Notes: generated by a model not told the origin, from the letters alone. Positions 1 to 13,307 are shown, numbered from the stretch's first letter. The stretch: 64,000 bases of DNA from Chinchilla lanigera (GCF_000276665.1 NW_004955425.1:22505943-22569942); one strand, 5' to 3'. Translations and numbers: made by a program.

Positions 1-1164
1 TCACAGGCCATAGGTGCCCAGAACTCTCCCAAATACCTCTACTGCCACCCAGCTCAGAGACACTAAAGATGACCTGTGCAGTTCTCCTTGCAAACAGTTC
101 CTGCTGGTGGCTATTATGCCCTCTGCATTCTGAAGGCTGTGAATGTGAAGCTGTGGTGGTTCCTGTAAAGGACAGCTGAGGCCAGACCTCTGGCCTATTG
201 AGACCAGTGACACATTTTAGATCTGCGAGGAGGAACTTGCTTGGAAACCATTGTTTTTGGAAAGACACATCTTGTTTCTTCCATCAGTTTTGCAGCGTTG
301 GCAGATAAAATGCTGCTGCCTAGAGATCATTACCAGTCTCTTTTTAAGGAAACAAACAAGACAGTGTCCCAATTCAGTCCCTTTTCATTTATTACACAGT
401 GCATGGCTGAAATGTTACCAAAGATGACTGGAAGAGTTCCATTTCATAGTTTAGTCAACATAGAACATGTCTCTTACTATACAGGAAATGGAGAGGGATG
501 GACATCGTCTGTTTTCTGTTTGCTACATTGTTCAGCACTTTGGTGGTATAAAATAAATGCAAATAAATAGGGGTCTGTTTTACTGAAGGAAGGAAATTGC
601 TGCAGAGAGTGTTTTGTATACATGTATGCACTTTAAAAGCCTGTTTTAACATACTGTGGTAATCACCTATGTAGGTCACTTACAGTTTTTCTGCAGAGTC
701 ACACGGCCTTTATGAAATATTGAGAGAACATTAAATGCTACACTGTGTAGTGTTGACCAAGTACACTGTGAGATCAAAGAAGGAAGAGATCTGTGTGGGC
801 TAAAATTGAATTAAAAAGTATATCTTAACTACCTTTAAAGGGAAGCAATTGAAAATGCTTACTTCTTAACAGTACACAGAATATGGCTGGTTCTTACAGA
901 AGTTATGTGTGGCTGTAAGGAAAATGCCACGCATGGCTGTAGCAGCTGCGTGGCTTTAAAACTCATTCCACCAGCCCATAGCCTCAGATGCTAATGTGGG
1001 GAGCCTGGCCAGAGACCCAGGCAGACTATGGGGTCTTATTCCCTGCCCTAAGTGATAGCCTGGAATTTGGGACAATTCTCAGTTTCAGTGGGGGTGAGGA
1101 GGTATACTCAGAGGTGATAGAAAAGATAATCTCTTGACAAATACCTTTTGAATAATAATAGCAA
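1..1164. other. Unassigned, probably LHFPL2 upstream intron
   Basis: No repeat family or coding feature recognised. The open frames of up to 109 codons have no protein I know. Confidence 0.5.
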
Positions 1165-1292
1165 AACCACCTTTATTGAGCACATACTCTATACCAGGCA
1201 CTGTGCTAAGCACTTCACTTTTATTTCTCACAATAATTCAGTGAGGTAGTAAGGTAAGTGCTACTCCTGATTTCACAGATAAGGAAAGAGAA
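1165..1292 (-). mobile_element. MIR
   Basis: 'tattgagcacatactctata', 'ccaggcactgtgctaagcac', 'tttcacagataaggaaag' in the order of an antisense MIR. Confidence 0.75.
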
Positions 1293-1305
1293 AGGGCATG
1301 AGGGA

Positions 1306-1657
1306 GTATCTTAGTTGATTTGTGCTGCAATAAACACTGGGTAATTTATAGAGACCAGGAATATATTTCCTACAGTTCTGGAGACTGGGATGTACGAAAT
1401 CTAGTTGCCAGCATTGGTGTTGGCCAGGGCTTTTGTCTGTTCCCAGCTAGTACCTTGATCCTGTGTCCTTACTTGGAGGAAGAGAGAAGGGCAAGGAAGC
1501 TCTTTATAAGAGTATTACTCTTATGTGTGAGGGGAGAGCCCAAGTTACATAGTCACTGCTCAAAGGCCATATCCCTTAGTACCACTGCATTGGGATTTAG
1601 TGTCAACGTTAGTTTTAGCAGGGACACCATCATTCAGATCATAGCAGGCGTCTAACA
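1306..1657 (-). mobile_element. MLT1-like LTR (ERVL-MaLR), antisense
   Basis: Old LTR: left edge 'cttagttgatttgtgctgca', 'actgggtaatttatagagac', 'cctacagttctggagactgg'; right edge 'caccatcattcagatcatag'. These are the familiar landmarks of MLT1 LTRs in reverse. It carries no viral gene. Confidence 0.75.
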
Positions 1658-1918
1658 CATGTGCCATGGGTTCTCGCTCTGCCGTGAATGTCAGAACTAG
1701 GAAGTGCACATGTCTGGCTTATACTCTGAAGAACTTTGGCGCTGGACCACTGAATGATAGAAAGGGTATGTGGTATGTGGCTGCAGACCTTAGGGGGGTG
1801 GGACTATATGAAGAGGTGATGGTAGCTCCTCCTACAGGGGTCCTGTGGGGAAGGGAAATTATGCTAGGGCAGGTATGGTTGCTGACCTTAGAGTTGTTGA
1901 AGGAACTAAGTGAGTGGA

Positions 1919-2013
1919 GGGGCTGGGGATTTAGCTCAGCGGCAAAGTGCCTGCCTGGCAAGCGCAAGGTCGTGAGTTCGGCTCCCGGTACCGGAGAAAA
2001 ACCAAAAAAAAAA
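1919..2013 (+). mobile_element. ID SINE, young copy with perfect target duplication
   Basis: tRNA-derived SINE with A-box 'tagctcagcggcaaag' and B-box-like 'tcgtgagttcggctcc', ending in a 'ggtaccgg' 3' half and an A-rich tail. Flanked by a perfect 16-base duplication GAACTAAGTGAGTGGA at 1903-1918 and 2014-2029. Confidence 0.92.
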
Positions 2014-2029
2014 GAACTAAGTGAGTGGA

Positions 2030-5000
2030 AGTAATGCTGCATGGGCAGTTTTTGATTCTGGGGACAACTATACTGTGGTATAGTTGCAAATTCAGGTTGG
2101 CAGTAGGCATGAGTAGAACTAGCTGTGTAAGGCAGCAGGGAGTAGTGGAGATGGGGGATAAATGAAAGTGCCTGTGCCTTGTCTAAAGCCAGTAACCACT
2201 ACTAATTTTATCCTTGTTACCATGTGGAAATGTGGGCCCAAGATTGTCAAGTGTGCTGATATTTTTCCACCAGAAACCTGGGTTTTTACATTGTCTTCTA
2301 GTCTTTGAATGTTTGATACTGATTTTTAAAAAATTAATGGGTCAGTTATTGTTTATAAGCTTCCAATTTGTAACCCCTGGAGAAGTTTGAATAGAAATTA
2401 AGCTATAGATATTGGAAACCCAAGAACAGACTAGGATAGCAGGTACATCTCACTCTGTGGATCCACATCAGGTGACAGTCACCTGGAGAGCTTGTGAAAT
2501 GTGGATCCTGATTGAGGCGGTCCAGGGTGGGCCTGATGGTGCAGAACAAGGGCCTTGGTTGAGAAGGATTCAAAGGTAGCACCTAGGCACAACTGGGAAA
2601 GTATTATGATGAATGAGTGCCAGCTACTGAGGACAGAAAAAAGGAAAATGGGCTCACATGCTACCATTGCTGTGGCATACCCAGATCGCAAGGTAAATGC
2701 TGTGTTATGGTCATTTCTAGGGTTCCCATATAGAGCAGAATTGGTGAGAAGCTTTTGAACTTTACATTCTTTTTATACACATTCCTTCATGCTGAAAAAA
2801 AAAAGGCAACAGTCTCATCTCCGTCATCTGAGAAATAGAGATTGGACTATTATTAAGCTTTCAACTTGGGTGGGATGCAGGGAGAGTTAACTGATTGGCT
2901 CTCACTTCTCTGTACTTGAGGGTGAAAAATATGTCTTGCATATGTTGGTGTTCTGTTACTTCCATGTGGCCTTGGCATCCCTTCAGCTTGGGGTCTGTGG
3001 GAGGAGGAAAGGGTGGGTGCTAAGGAAATTGCTTTGAGCAGAAATCATCTTGTTTCCATTCACTAAGAGCTGTTCTTGGAGCCCTTCTCCGAGTCCCCTG
3101 CCTGTGTTCAGTGCCCTTGGAATTGTATGCCAGGAAACAATATGATCTTTCTAATTGGGCAAGTGGGAGGAGAAGGCCTGTGAGCTGGGATGGTTGGCAG
3201 TTGACACCTAAAAATAGATCTTTTTTCCTTATGAATTAACGTTTTGGGGAGCAAAAAGCCTTGCACATTTTTAACCATTCTGGACCAATGTTGCCTTGGA
3301 AAGTTAAAGGGCTGGGGGCCAAGTGGGTCCAGGTACAGGCAAGTGGTTGCAATACCAGCCAGACTGAAGTTGCCATGGTGACTGCACCCCTTGGAGAACC
3401 CTTCAGTGACCTCCAGGGAGTAGAGGCAATCTCTGATCCAGGGTGGAAGTATATGGGCAGGGGACCTGTGGGAGGAGAATACTTCTGGGCAGTGCTTCTT
3501 AAATTTGAGTGTGCCTATGACGTGAAAAGCAGCCTCTGATTCCAGGGCTCTGGGCTGGGATCTGAGTTTCTGCAGTTCTCAACAAGTTTCCTTGTGACAT
3601 GAATGCTGCTGGCCCAGGGAGTGCACTTTGAGTTGCAAGGGCAGCAATACATCTGTGATCATCAGGGCTTTGAGGAAGGGCAAAAGCAAGCACATGAAGA
3701 AACTAGCCTACTTTGTTTATATTAAATTTGGCCTAAGCTAAAGGAAAGCAAGTGTTGGATAGTTGTGTCTGGTTGTATTGCCATTCTGATGATGTTTTCA
3801 CTGCATAACTATGGTGACATTTTCATATAATAACAAGATTATGAGTACTGCATATTATTGGTAAAATGACTATGATTGGACAGAATCTGAACAAGATATA
3901 ATGACTAACTCAGGAGGACACAGTCCTGGGAGTCGATGTATTACTGAGGTTCTTGCAACAACAGAGTAGACTTTACCAGAATTGTAAGGGTTTTAAGCAT
4001 AGTCCGGGTATTGAAGCTGTGAAGCAAAAAAGCACTTTAATGAGAAATAGGTAGTTTGCCCTTTGCAGAAGAAAACAATATACCCTAGAGGCCAGAGCTT
4101 TTAGGTATCTTGAGAACAAGTGGATTTAGGAAGGTAAAGACCAGCACTAGTGCTCATTCTATAAGCTCTTGAATTTTATTCAGAGATAGGGAGCAGACTC
4201 CATTCTGGTGTCTCTGAAGGGTGTCTCATGCAGGGCATCATGCTGATGGGTTTTGTCTGCCCAGCAGTGATGGTGGGTGACTGTGTGCTATGGACCAGTG
4301 CTACCTGCAGTGTAGCCTCCTCCCTGTAGATGAGCTCATCATCCCATGTGCTGTGTGACTCTCCACTTTCATATGACCATATTCACTGCTAGGCTGTTTT
4401 CAGAGCTTCATATGGTCTCCTTTGCTAAATCTAGATGGAAGCTGTGATTCAGTGATCTTCATAGAGGAGGCCAGGGACCTACATTTCCACAGGTCTCCTA
4501 TATCACTTTGTGACTCCCACATCCCTTGGAGAATGCCTAAGTACCCCCAAGGAAAGACTTGTTGGTCTGTTTATACAACTCTGAGACCTGAAAGTACTAG
4601 CCTGTGATTTTGATTCTTATGGGTTCATGTCAGAAGCCAGGGCCTACTGTCATGTGGAGATGTGGTCAGGTTTGTGAAGGAGCCTGCAGCCTGCCTGGCC
4701 CAGGTTTAAGGTGCTGCCGTAGTAGAGTCCAGTGGCCAATAGTAACAACTTGTCTGTGCTGGTGCTGGGGAGTTTCAGAGGTTCCCTAGGAACAACCTTG
4801 CAGGGAGGAAAGATACAATCTGTCCCACTTACCGCATAAGGGTCAGCGCCTAGAAGGCATCAGCAGAAGGGACAAGGCTGGGCTGTGTGAGGGAGCTGTT
4901 CTCAGGAGGGGTCTGCTTTCCCCTGGCTCTGCCTGCTTTGTGTGGCTGTGGTGGAGAAGGGGATCCTAGGCCCTCCTTGCTCTTCTTTAGCCTTCTTTAC

Positions 5001-7307
5001 AGTGGCCACTTTGCATAGTTTCCTCATCCACTTCAGAGCACTGACAGAGGGTTAGCAAGAGCAGGGGGTGAGGAGGGAAAGGGCCCACATCCGAGCTGGT
5101 TTCTGAGGGCTTTCTGTGTGTTCTCCATAGTGAGTTGCTCAGGTGAGCTAGGTGGAAGCCCAGGTCCCCACCCATCTTGCCTGCATGCTCAGGACTGTCT
5201 TTGTGCCCTTTCAGCCAGCTTCCTTCTTTGCTGGGGCCCTTCTGTTGGGTTTGGCCCTGTGGTGTGTCCTAGGATGGAGATGAAGCCTCATTTCCTTCTA
5301 TGGGACCCAGAGAATGTAAGTGGATGGGAGCGGTTCTGGCACACTATACAATACACTTTTTTCTAAGACATTAATAGCTTTTCTTTCTACCTGCTACAAA
5401 CTTGTTCAACTTATAACAAAATGCCCTGAAATCTTTCAAGCTGTTGCCATGATCTCACAGCAGAGAGCAAAACACAGTGCTCCAAGATCTGTAAAACATA
5501 GGTTAAGGCGCTGAGGAATTCGGGGAGTGTTCTTCCCTAAGCCCTGTCTGTCCTTGCCTCTGCTCCTCAGTATGGCTTGATAGGAAACAGAAGTGTCACC
5601 AGAGCAAGTTAAGGTACAGTGGAGGTACTGGGAGGTATTTTGTGGCGTCATTTGCTTCTAATAGGGTCTCTTGACAAAGCATAGCATTCTATTTTGTGGG
5701 CATAGGAGGCCCTGGCCCTTAAATAGCAGCCTGGAAACCAAAGCCATTGCTTTCCCCTGAGGGTTGAAAACCATACCAGCAACATGAGACAGAGGGAAGA
5801 TGCACCCAGCATCTGGAGCTCTGCCTTTCTCTTCCAGTTCTGCCTTGAATCAGGGAATGATCAGAAAAGGCAAACTCAGAAGTCACCAAGCAATGGTGGG
5901 ATGAGTCAGTATCAGGGAATGGTGAGGTACCAGGGTGTGGAATCACAGTCTTATTAGTGTATCTGTGAGGGTTTCCAACAGCTCCCTTTCTGATGGATGG
6001 CCTCATTATGGAGGATCCAGCTGAGATCCTGAAGGAGCAAAGTATCCTGCCCAGGGACACAGAGCGAGAAGAGGAGCAGCTTCATGGGCCCCTAATCAGG
6101 TTCTCTCTCCACACCATGGTGAATGCTGGGACTCCACCTGGTCCCATCTCTATCTGGGGAGTTCTTGGTGGGTCCAGGCCAGGGAGGCCAGCCTCTTCTG
6201 TCCTGTCAGCCTTTGACCTCTGAGAGCCCCCTTCACTTTCCTTCTGGGAAAGACTCCAGGGTATTGTGAAGCCAGGTCTCTGGTCCACACAGAGCTCCAG
6301 TTCATACAATTCTGGGGCAAGGGCCTGCCACAGTGTCTCCATATACTAGCATCCCTCATCCCATGACTGGCCTGGCTGCACCACTCAGCTTCTGCCTGCT
6401 AGGGGTCCAGTGGATCCTGATCAGCTAAGTGGTCCAGGAAGGCCATGGAGGCCCACAGCCAGAGCATCAGGTGTCTCTATCTCTGTCAGGTAGAGGGCCT
6501 CTGTTCATGTGCTGTACTAATAGCCTCCCTGGCATCTTCTTTCTTTCTTAAAGCAAAAATCTTAGGCTTAAAATCTTAGGCAGGGTCTGCAGGCTGAAGG
6601 GAAGGTTTAAAATTTTTTAATAAAGCAGCTTTGGTTCTGGTAATGAAAAGAACCAATTTCAGGTGTTGATAAATGCTTGGCAGACAGAGTTCTTTTCCTC
6701 TTTTGAGGGCTGACCTGCAGATAGCATTTTGCCAGATGGCTTATTACTTAACCCACACAAGCAGGGAGAGATATGAATGAAGCTTGCTTTACTTTTCTTT
6801 TGCTATAAAAAGGGGCTCTGCTCTTGGAACAGGAGACTCTAGTTTAATCACTGATGTCTTTCTAGTCACTAAAGGCTTTCCCCCATTTCCTTTGTTTGGG
6901 AGATTGGGAAGCTCTGCTTTTACTTACCTGTTCCCTGACACCCTATGCCTCCTTTCCCTACTCTCCTAGCGTCAACAGCACACCTACAAGCTAATGCTTG
7001 CTATCATTCTTATAATTTCTTTTCATACATATTTGTCACACGTCTTACAAATAATTGTACCAGGCAACATTTTGTTCATATGGTTTGAATTACTCTCCTG
7101 CCAAACAGAACAAAGCTTCATTTGTTTAAAATTATACTACAGTTAATGCTTCATGTTCAGTACTCCCCAGTATGTCTTAATGCAAAGGTATTCCTTTTTT
7201 GTGTGGGAGCAATATCAGGGATGGGAAAGATGTCTTCTAGAATCTTGGTTATTGAAAAGATAGCACTAGATTAAGGTAGTTTTTGCTCCAAACAACAGCT
7301 CCATTTC
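2030..7307. other. Unassigned non-coding stretch, probably LHFPL2 upstream intron
   Basis: About 5.3 kb with unusually few recognisable SINEs. Short open frames on both strands overlap freely and show no domain, start context or splice logic. Confidence 0.5.
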
Positions 7308-7397
7308 ATCATTGTGTTTTAGTGTTTTTGTTTTTAGTTTTATCATTGTGTTTTAGTGTTTTTGTTTTTAGTTTTATCATTGTGTTTAGTGTTTTTG
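7308..7397 (+). repeat. 34 bp minisatellite, ~2.6 copies
   Basis: Copies at 7308-7341 and 7342-7375 are identical, each opening 'atcattgtgttttagtg'; the third (7376-7397) is partial with one T lost. Confidence 0.85.
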
Positions 7398-7441
7398 TAT
7401 GTATAGTATATCAGCTAAGAACTATGTTTATCAGTTATTCA

Positions 7442-7601
7442 AAGAAATAGATATTTTGCAAATGGGAAGAGGACCAAGAGATGGAGAGGGGGAAGGGTAA
7501 AGTAAAAAGAATTGCGATATATACATGTACCAACTGCCAACAATGGATGCAATCATTATGTACTGCAAATATGTACTAATAAAAATTTTAAAAACTCAAA
7601 A
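7442..7601 (+). mobile_element. 5'-truncated L1-type 3' end with target duplication
   Basis: About 160 bp ending in 'ctaataaaaattttaaaaac' plus an A-rich tail. Flanked by a roughly 25-base direct repeat (7417-7441 and 7602-7626, sharing 'atcagttattca' with about four mismatches nearby). L1 identity is inferred from the AATAAA, A-tail and duplication. Confidence 0.65.
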
Positions 7602-8026
7602 AAGAACTACATTCATCAGTTATTCACTGAGACCCAGTTGCAGTGCTTTAAGTAGGTTAAGAGTCTTACTGTTTCAGGCCACAGGAAACCCTGAAGTAGA
7701 TGAACCAAGGTGTCAGCTGCACAGGATCATCAGGAACCCCCACTCCTCTCTTTCCTCCCCCATAGTTGACATAGGCTTTTCATTCTCTGAGCCCCATACT
7801 TCTGAGATGGCCACTAGACCTTTAGGGTTATAGGAATAGAAAACCCAATGTCGAAGCCAAAACACGTCCTCTTCTAGAGCTTTGAAAGAAGCCCCTTCTC
7901 ATCTTATTCAGTTGCATCAGCCAGCCCACCTGCAGAGGTCAGGAAGTGCTGATGTTTTAGCTGGGCCCATTGCTAGCCCCCAGAAGGTAGGATTCCATAA
8001 GGGTCAGGACTGAGGTTAAAAGGTCT

Positions 8027-8220
8027 GCCAGGCGTGGTGGTGGTGCATGCCTGTAATACCAGCGCTCTGAGGCAGGAGAATCACAGGTTCGAGTCCCACC
8101 TGGACAACTTAGTGAGATGGTGTCTCAAAATAAAAAAATTAGAAAGAGCTGAGGATGTAGCTCAGTGTATAAACCCTGGGTTCAATCTCCAGTACTAAAA
8201 AAATTTTTAATAAAAAAACA
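8027..8220 (+). mobile_element. B1-ID dimer SINE
   Basis: 7SL-derived left half ('gccaggcgtggtggtg', 'gcctgtaataccagc') linked by 'aaaattagaaa' to an ID-like right half ('gctgaggatgtagctcag', 'gggttcaatctccag') with A-rich tail. Confidence 0.85.
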
Positions 8221-9013
8221 TAGAGGCACCAGAAAGACAACATAGCAGTGTAGTATATTAGAGCCTGAGGGAAAAGGAAACATTGCTAATGGTGATCTTA
8301 TATTTTAAAAGTTAATATTTTATTCATTGTGGATTTTTAAATTGTTGATGTTAAATAATACTGTATTTTGAAATATATATTATGATTAATCCATTTTTTT
8401 GCACCTCCTTAATTTTGTGCCCCAGCCAAGTGTCAAGTCCTAGCCACAGGTTCTTTTGAAGAAGGGAGAATGGTTGGGTGAGTACCCAGCTGTCCACCAA
8501 AGGAATGTCACCCACTCCTTACCCAAATCCTTATGCTTTGTCACTTGTGGAATGAATAAACTTGTAGCTTAGAGGATACCATTCATAGGCTAGGGCTTTT
8601 TCCCCACCAGCTGAGAACTGAACAGAAACAAACACAGTCCTTCAGGAGTACACGTGTAGTCCTGTGTTCATATAGTAATCCCCCAAATCTGTGAGAACCA
8701 CAGGCTCAGCAGACCTTAGCAGGTATTGTAGATCTGCGGGCAAATAGCCTCACTGCATGATGGACTTTTACTGGGAAGGAAATAAACAAATACATCATGC
8801 TGTGTGGGGTTGAGGGCAGGGGTGGTGTTCTTCTATACATGTCTTCCATGTATAGACAACCCTTTAAAAGTGAATGTTTGAGTTAGCTCAATTTCTTGTG
8901 GACTTTTTAGTGGCTATTCCGTCCTAGAATAAGCATTGAAGAAACCATAGATTAAGTCCATATGTGTATGTGAAATGAAACAGTTAATAGTGTAACTTCA
9001 TTAGTAGAGGCAC

Positions 9014-9188
9014 AGCCGGGCGTAGTGGCGCATGCCTGTAATCCCAGCATTTGGGAGGCTAAGGCAGGAGGATCGTTGCGAGTTTGAGACCAGCCTGGGC
9101 TACAAAGTGAGCTCAAGGCCAGTCTGAGCTGCATATCGAGACCCTGTCTCAAAAAAACAAAAAAAAAAAAAAAAAAAAAAATAAAAAA
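9014..9188 (+). mobile_element. B1 SINE
   Basis: 'gccgggcgtagtggcgcatg', 'cctgtaatcccagcatttgg', then a second 'gctacaaagtgagctcaaggc' segment and 'gagaccctgtctc' with long A tail. Confidence 0.9.
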
Positions 9189-9336
9189 CACAGTGCAGAA
9201 TGACATAAGTCCATACGTGAGTAGTTCTGAGAATGTCCTGTTATACCCACAAAGAAGCATAATTGGAACTTCATATAAACCTTTTATTTACTGGTAAGGA
9301 TAATTGAACATGAAGCTCTTCAGTGAAGACTTCAGC

Positions 9337-9436
9337 NNNNNNNNNNNNNNNNNNNNNNNNNNNNNNNNNNNNNNNNNNNNNNNNNNNNNNNNNNNNNNNN
9401 NNNNNNNNNNNNNNNNNNNNNNNNNNNNNNNNNNNN
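9337..9436. other. Assembly gap (100 N)
   Basis: Exactly 100 N, the usual placeholder for a gap of unknown size. The right flank begins 'agaccctgtctcaaaaag' plus poly-A, the end of a B1 SINE on the + strand, so a B1 lies at least partly in the gap. Confidence 0.97.
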
Positions 9437-9475
9437 AGACCCTGTCTCAAAAAGACAAAAAAAAAAAAAAAAAAA
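9437..9475 (+). mobile_element. 3' end of a B1 SINE, truncated by the gap
   Basis: 'agaccctgtctc' and a poly-A tail immediately after the N run. Confidence 0.8.
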
Positions 9476-9479
9476 GTAG

Positions 9480-12400
9480 AAGCACGATGTAGAGTTTTTT
9501 TCACAACTTTTAACAGTTACCTCACATTTCATAGAAATTTACACTTTAGATTTCATATTTTTCTAAATAGTTTTTTCTAAAACTATGATTTTGGCAAAGT
9601 TCTACTGATGGTGTTTGGCTATAAATTGGAGTGACCATTGGTAATTATATTAAAAATAACATTCTTAGTTTCTCTCATGACTTAACCTCATGGGGTCAAA
9701 ATGGTGTTCGCATAATCTGCTACGCTGGGAGCTACTTTTTTCTTCTTCTGGTTTCCAGATATTTTATCTTTGGGTAGATCTTACAATTTTTAAAAAACAA
9801 ATTGTTAAATGTTAGTACCCAAAATAAAAGCACAAGTGCTTTTGAAAGAGCTGTTACATTCAGGAGCCTCCTTTTTGCAAGGATTTTAAAAAACATTTTG
9901 TGGCTCTGATTCACACCTTGATGCTTCTGTAAATTCTTGCATTGCACAAACCCATGATTCAGCCTGTCAGACGATTTCCTTCTGTGCACTCCATTGTGTT
10001 GCAGAAACTCAGTGATTTGTTTTCCAAACCCTTCATCTCTCTCCTCATGTAGTGCTCAGTATTTAAAGCTGAGAGCATGTTCTCACCCAGCAGTGTGCCA
10101 GTCTTGCTGCACACAGCCTGGCTCCATCCCACACTAACCCTGGTCACCTGCTAGCTGCAGAGCAGTTGCAGGAGGCAGTCTATAGCTTCCTGCTTTAGGG
10201 ACAAGGGCTGGGACAGTGACACAAGGTCACCAGCAAAAGCTCTTTTTGATTCTTATGAAGATGCCTACTAAAGAATTCCAGGTGTTGAGATAGGCAGACT
10301 TAATTTTAAAGAATGAGGATGTTTGCCTTTGAGAGGGCTCTGGCAATGAATGTTTGGTTAATTGTTTTCAGTTGGCAGTTGGTTTTTGGTGATGTTGCCA
10401 ATTGTCAGCGTTAAACTGGTTAAAATAGCAGTATCTTTGTGGCCAGTCCTAATCAGCATGTTTTAAATGAGGACACTCTGGCACCTGAGGTGTTAGAGGA
10501 ACTGCTTTGTATTTGTTGTTACACTTAAATGGTCGGTGGAGCAATCTCTCCATTTGTGAATCATGATAGCAGTAACTCCCTAGAAGCCATGAGGGAGTTA
10601 AATGGCAATGCATTTATCAGGTGCAGTTGTCACAGTGCCTGGCATTGGGATAGGCCTTGTAAATGGCACTACTGACATTCTGCAGCAACACAGAGACATG
10701 GCAGCGAGTTAGTGTGAGTGAGTTAAAGGACAGTCCGAGTGTGTGAAGTAGGCAGAGTGTAAACAGGGCTGACCTTTGGCATTGAGATTTTTAACTAGAA
10801 GGTACTTTAAGCAAGAAGCAGGTAAAGCAAGAAGCTACTTAAGCCTGTAGGAGGTAAAGTTCAGTGATTAAACTCCAGTGAGAAATGTGTTGCTTTAAAC
10901 AATTCAGTATTGTTTGCTCTTACTGAAAACAGTTACCCTAACGAGGAACCCAATTTTAGGTAGGTGGGGGTTCAGAGATTGAAACTTCTTGGCAACTATC
11001 AGGTTCAGAAAATAAAGAAAAGGGGCTTGTTGGAACTGAAAACAAGAGAAATGACAAGCAGAAGCTGATGACTCTTAGATGTTTTTCTCCCTTGTCCAGG
11101 GCCCATCCATCTTGGTTCCTTGTGATTCACAGAGGAACCTCTCTTCTGTCAGTTCAGTGAGCATGATCTGCACAGGTGAGGGTCAGGGAGGAGTCCAGGA
11201 GGTGTGGCCAGTTTCACCAGTTGAATTGTGTTGTTCAGTTTCTCTTTCAATGAGACTAGAAACGGTTGTGATATTAACATTTGATAATTTCATATTTTTC
11301 CTCTTTTTCATGTGAATAAAGTAAAGGCTAAAATCTATCTTTCCTTGACTCCTCTAGAAGTGCAGTGAAACAAGCATTCTAAACTTATTTTCAGGCAGAG
11401 GACTTTGCCTGTAAAACATGCAGACACTAGATGGGCAGGTAAAATACCAGGACCAGATTTCTGATTCTTTTGAGTTAAAAATCATCACAAGTGGTGGGGT
11501 AGATTGTGCTGCCCCAGAGGTGATCCAAGAGTCATGCTTTCACTAGCCTTCTGCATGTCTAAGGCCTTCCTCATGTGACTTCTCATTTGAACCTCTGAAA
11601 AAAGTGAGGTCAGCAGCATGAAGAGCTTCCCTGGAGCTCAATCTTCCGTTTTGCTTCCTAATTTCCCCTCTCAAATGAGTTAAAAACAGAGTAACCAACT
11701 GCATTTGTTTTTCTGTCTCCAAGGTGCCTGGCCCTAGCCAAGGCAGGAGCAGAGCCGTTTTTACTTAGACCCAGCCCTGCCATGAGCACACCATGGAAAT
11801 GGTGACTTGACAGTGGTGGCAGGGAGGTGGCTGTTGCCAGCAGGGCCATGTGTTTGCAGATTAATTTGAATGTGAATTTAATATTCACTCTTCTATAATT
11901 TCTCAGAATGGTTTAAGGTACTTTAAGTAAGCTATATGACTGTTTCTCAAATTTCTAACTGCCTCTACCTCTTGCATAGTTCATTTATATCAAATGCTTC
12001 ACTTTTCTATGCTGTGCTTGTGGATGTTTTCTATTTTATGAAAATTACCCTGGAAATTACCCTGCCATTGTATCTTTAATTAAATGTTGAGGTCACACGG
12101 AGGGCATTGTGTGGCCTTCCTTGAGGAAAGAATGGAGGGCTGTCTTGTTTTCCTCATTTGATTCTTAGAATGCATTCAGCTGACAGCAACAGAATAGTGT
12201 ATCAGTGTAAAAAAAAAAAAAAAAAAAAAGAAACTACTCGCCTCCAGGGGCTTTCGTGTGGGCACCACTTGGCTCAGAAGATTATAGTTGAGTGGGTGCA
12301 TTGTTGAATGTTAATGTGCATTCCCTCAAACAGTGAGCATAAGCCCGCTGCCTTTCCGGGTTATTATTTCACTCTAATGAGGTAAGAGAAATATGGTGCA

Positions 12401-13142
12401 TTTGAAGAATATAATAGACAACTACATGTCAACATAAAACACAAGTAAAAAATGATAGTAAACAGAGTACTTCACCAAATATTTCCAAGTTTTATATCAA
12501 AAAGACTCTGCTGTATTTTTGAATGGCTGACTTTCGAGGTATATTCCATTTGGTGTCGCATTCTGTGTGTTAGATAGAAATTCCAGATGATTGTTTCTAA
12601 CAGCTTATTTCAGATTTGGCTGTGGGTAAAGTCACTGAGTACCCCAAACTCCTGAAGGTATAGGTGCTGATTGCTGCATCGTGTTTGTGGTTGGATGTCG
12701 CCTCCAAGCTCCCCTGGGTGTGCAGCACCAGCTGAATGCAGAGGGGAGAGCACTGTGTGGATACTGAGGCTATTGTGGGCCAGGGTTGGCAGAAGGCGGT
12801 GGCTCAGGGACCGTTTCCAGTTTTCACTGAGGTATAAGGGGACTGGGGAGACCCATGTTTGGTGCCTTTAACAGTCAGTAGGCTTTGAGTAGGCCCTTTC
12901 ACCTCAGCAGGCCCAGCTATGTGTGCAGGAAGAAGCAGGAGGACAGCTCTGGCCAGAGAGATCTGCAGTGTTCCATGTTTCTTCTTGACTTTTGGCTGTG
13001 TTGTTTTCCCTTGTTGCATATCATGACTGTTCTCCTCACCTTTCAATGACTATCTTTAACCGTTTAGTTTCTCACTGGCTTTTACCATAGTATCTTTCGC
13101 AAGATCCAGCCTGGTTATTTCAACTTGTAATGTTGAGTACCT
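9480..13142. other. Unassigned non-coding stretch, probably LHFPL2 upstream intron
   Basis: Apart from a poly-A run at 12210 I recognise nothing in it. Confidence 0.5.
12210..12230 (+). repeat. Poly-A run without a visible element
   Basis: About 20 A bases; no SINE body or clear duplication on either side. Confidence 0.7.
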
Positions 13143-13301
13143 TTTTTGCCCTGGTACTTGAGGCCTTCACACTGAGCTACATCCCCAGCCCTTATTTTTT
13201 TGCAAGTTGCTAAATTGCCCAGGCTGGGTGCAAACTTTGCTCCTCATGTCTCAGACTTCCAGAGTGCTGGGGTTATAGGCATGCACCACTGCGCCTGACT
13301 G
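13143..13301 (-). mobile_element. B1-ID dimer SINE (antisense)
   Basis: ID-like half ('ctgagctacatccccagccc') followed by a B1 half ('gcccaggctgggtg', 'gtgctggggttataggcatg'). Confidence 0.8.
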
Positions 13302-13307
13302 AATACT

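Noticed and set aside
1919..2000. tRNA gene (A and B box visible)
   Set aside because: The sequence has tRNA-like boxes but an A-rich tail, target duplication and many sister copies: it is an ID SINE.
5719..6342. Overlapping open frames on both strands (up to 113 codons)
   Set aside because: Mutually overlapping frames, no recognised motif, and no sign of exon borders.
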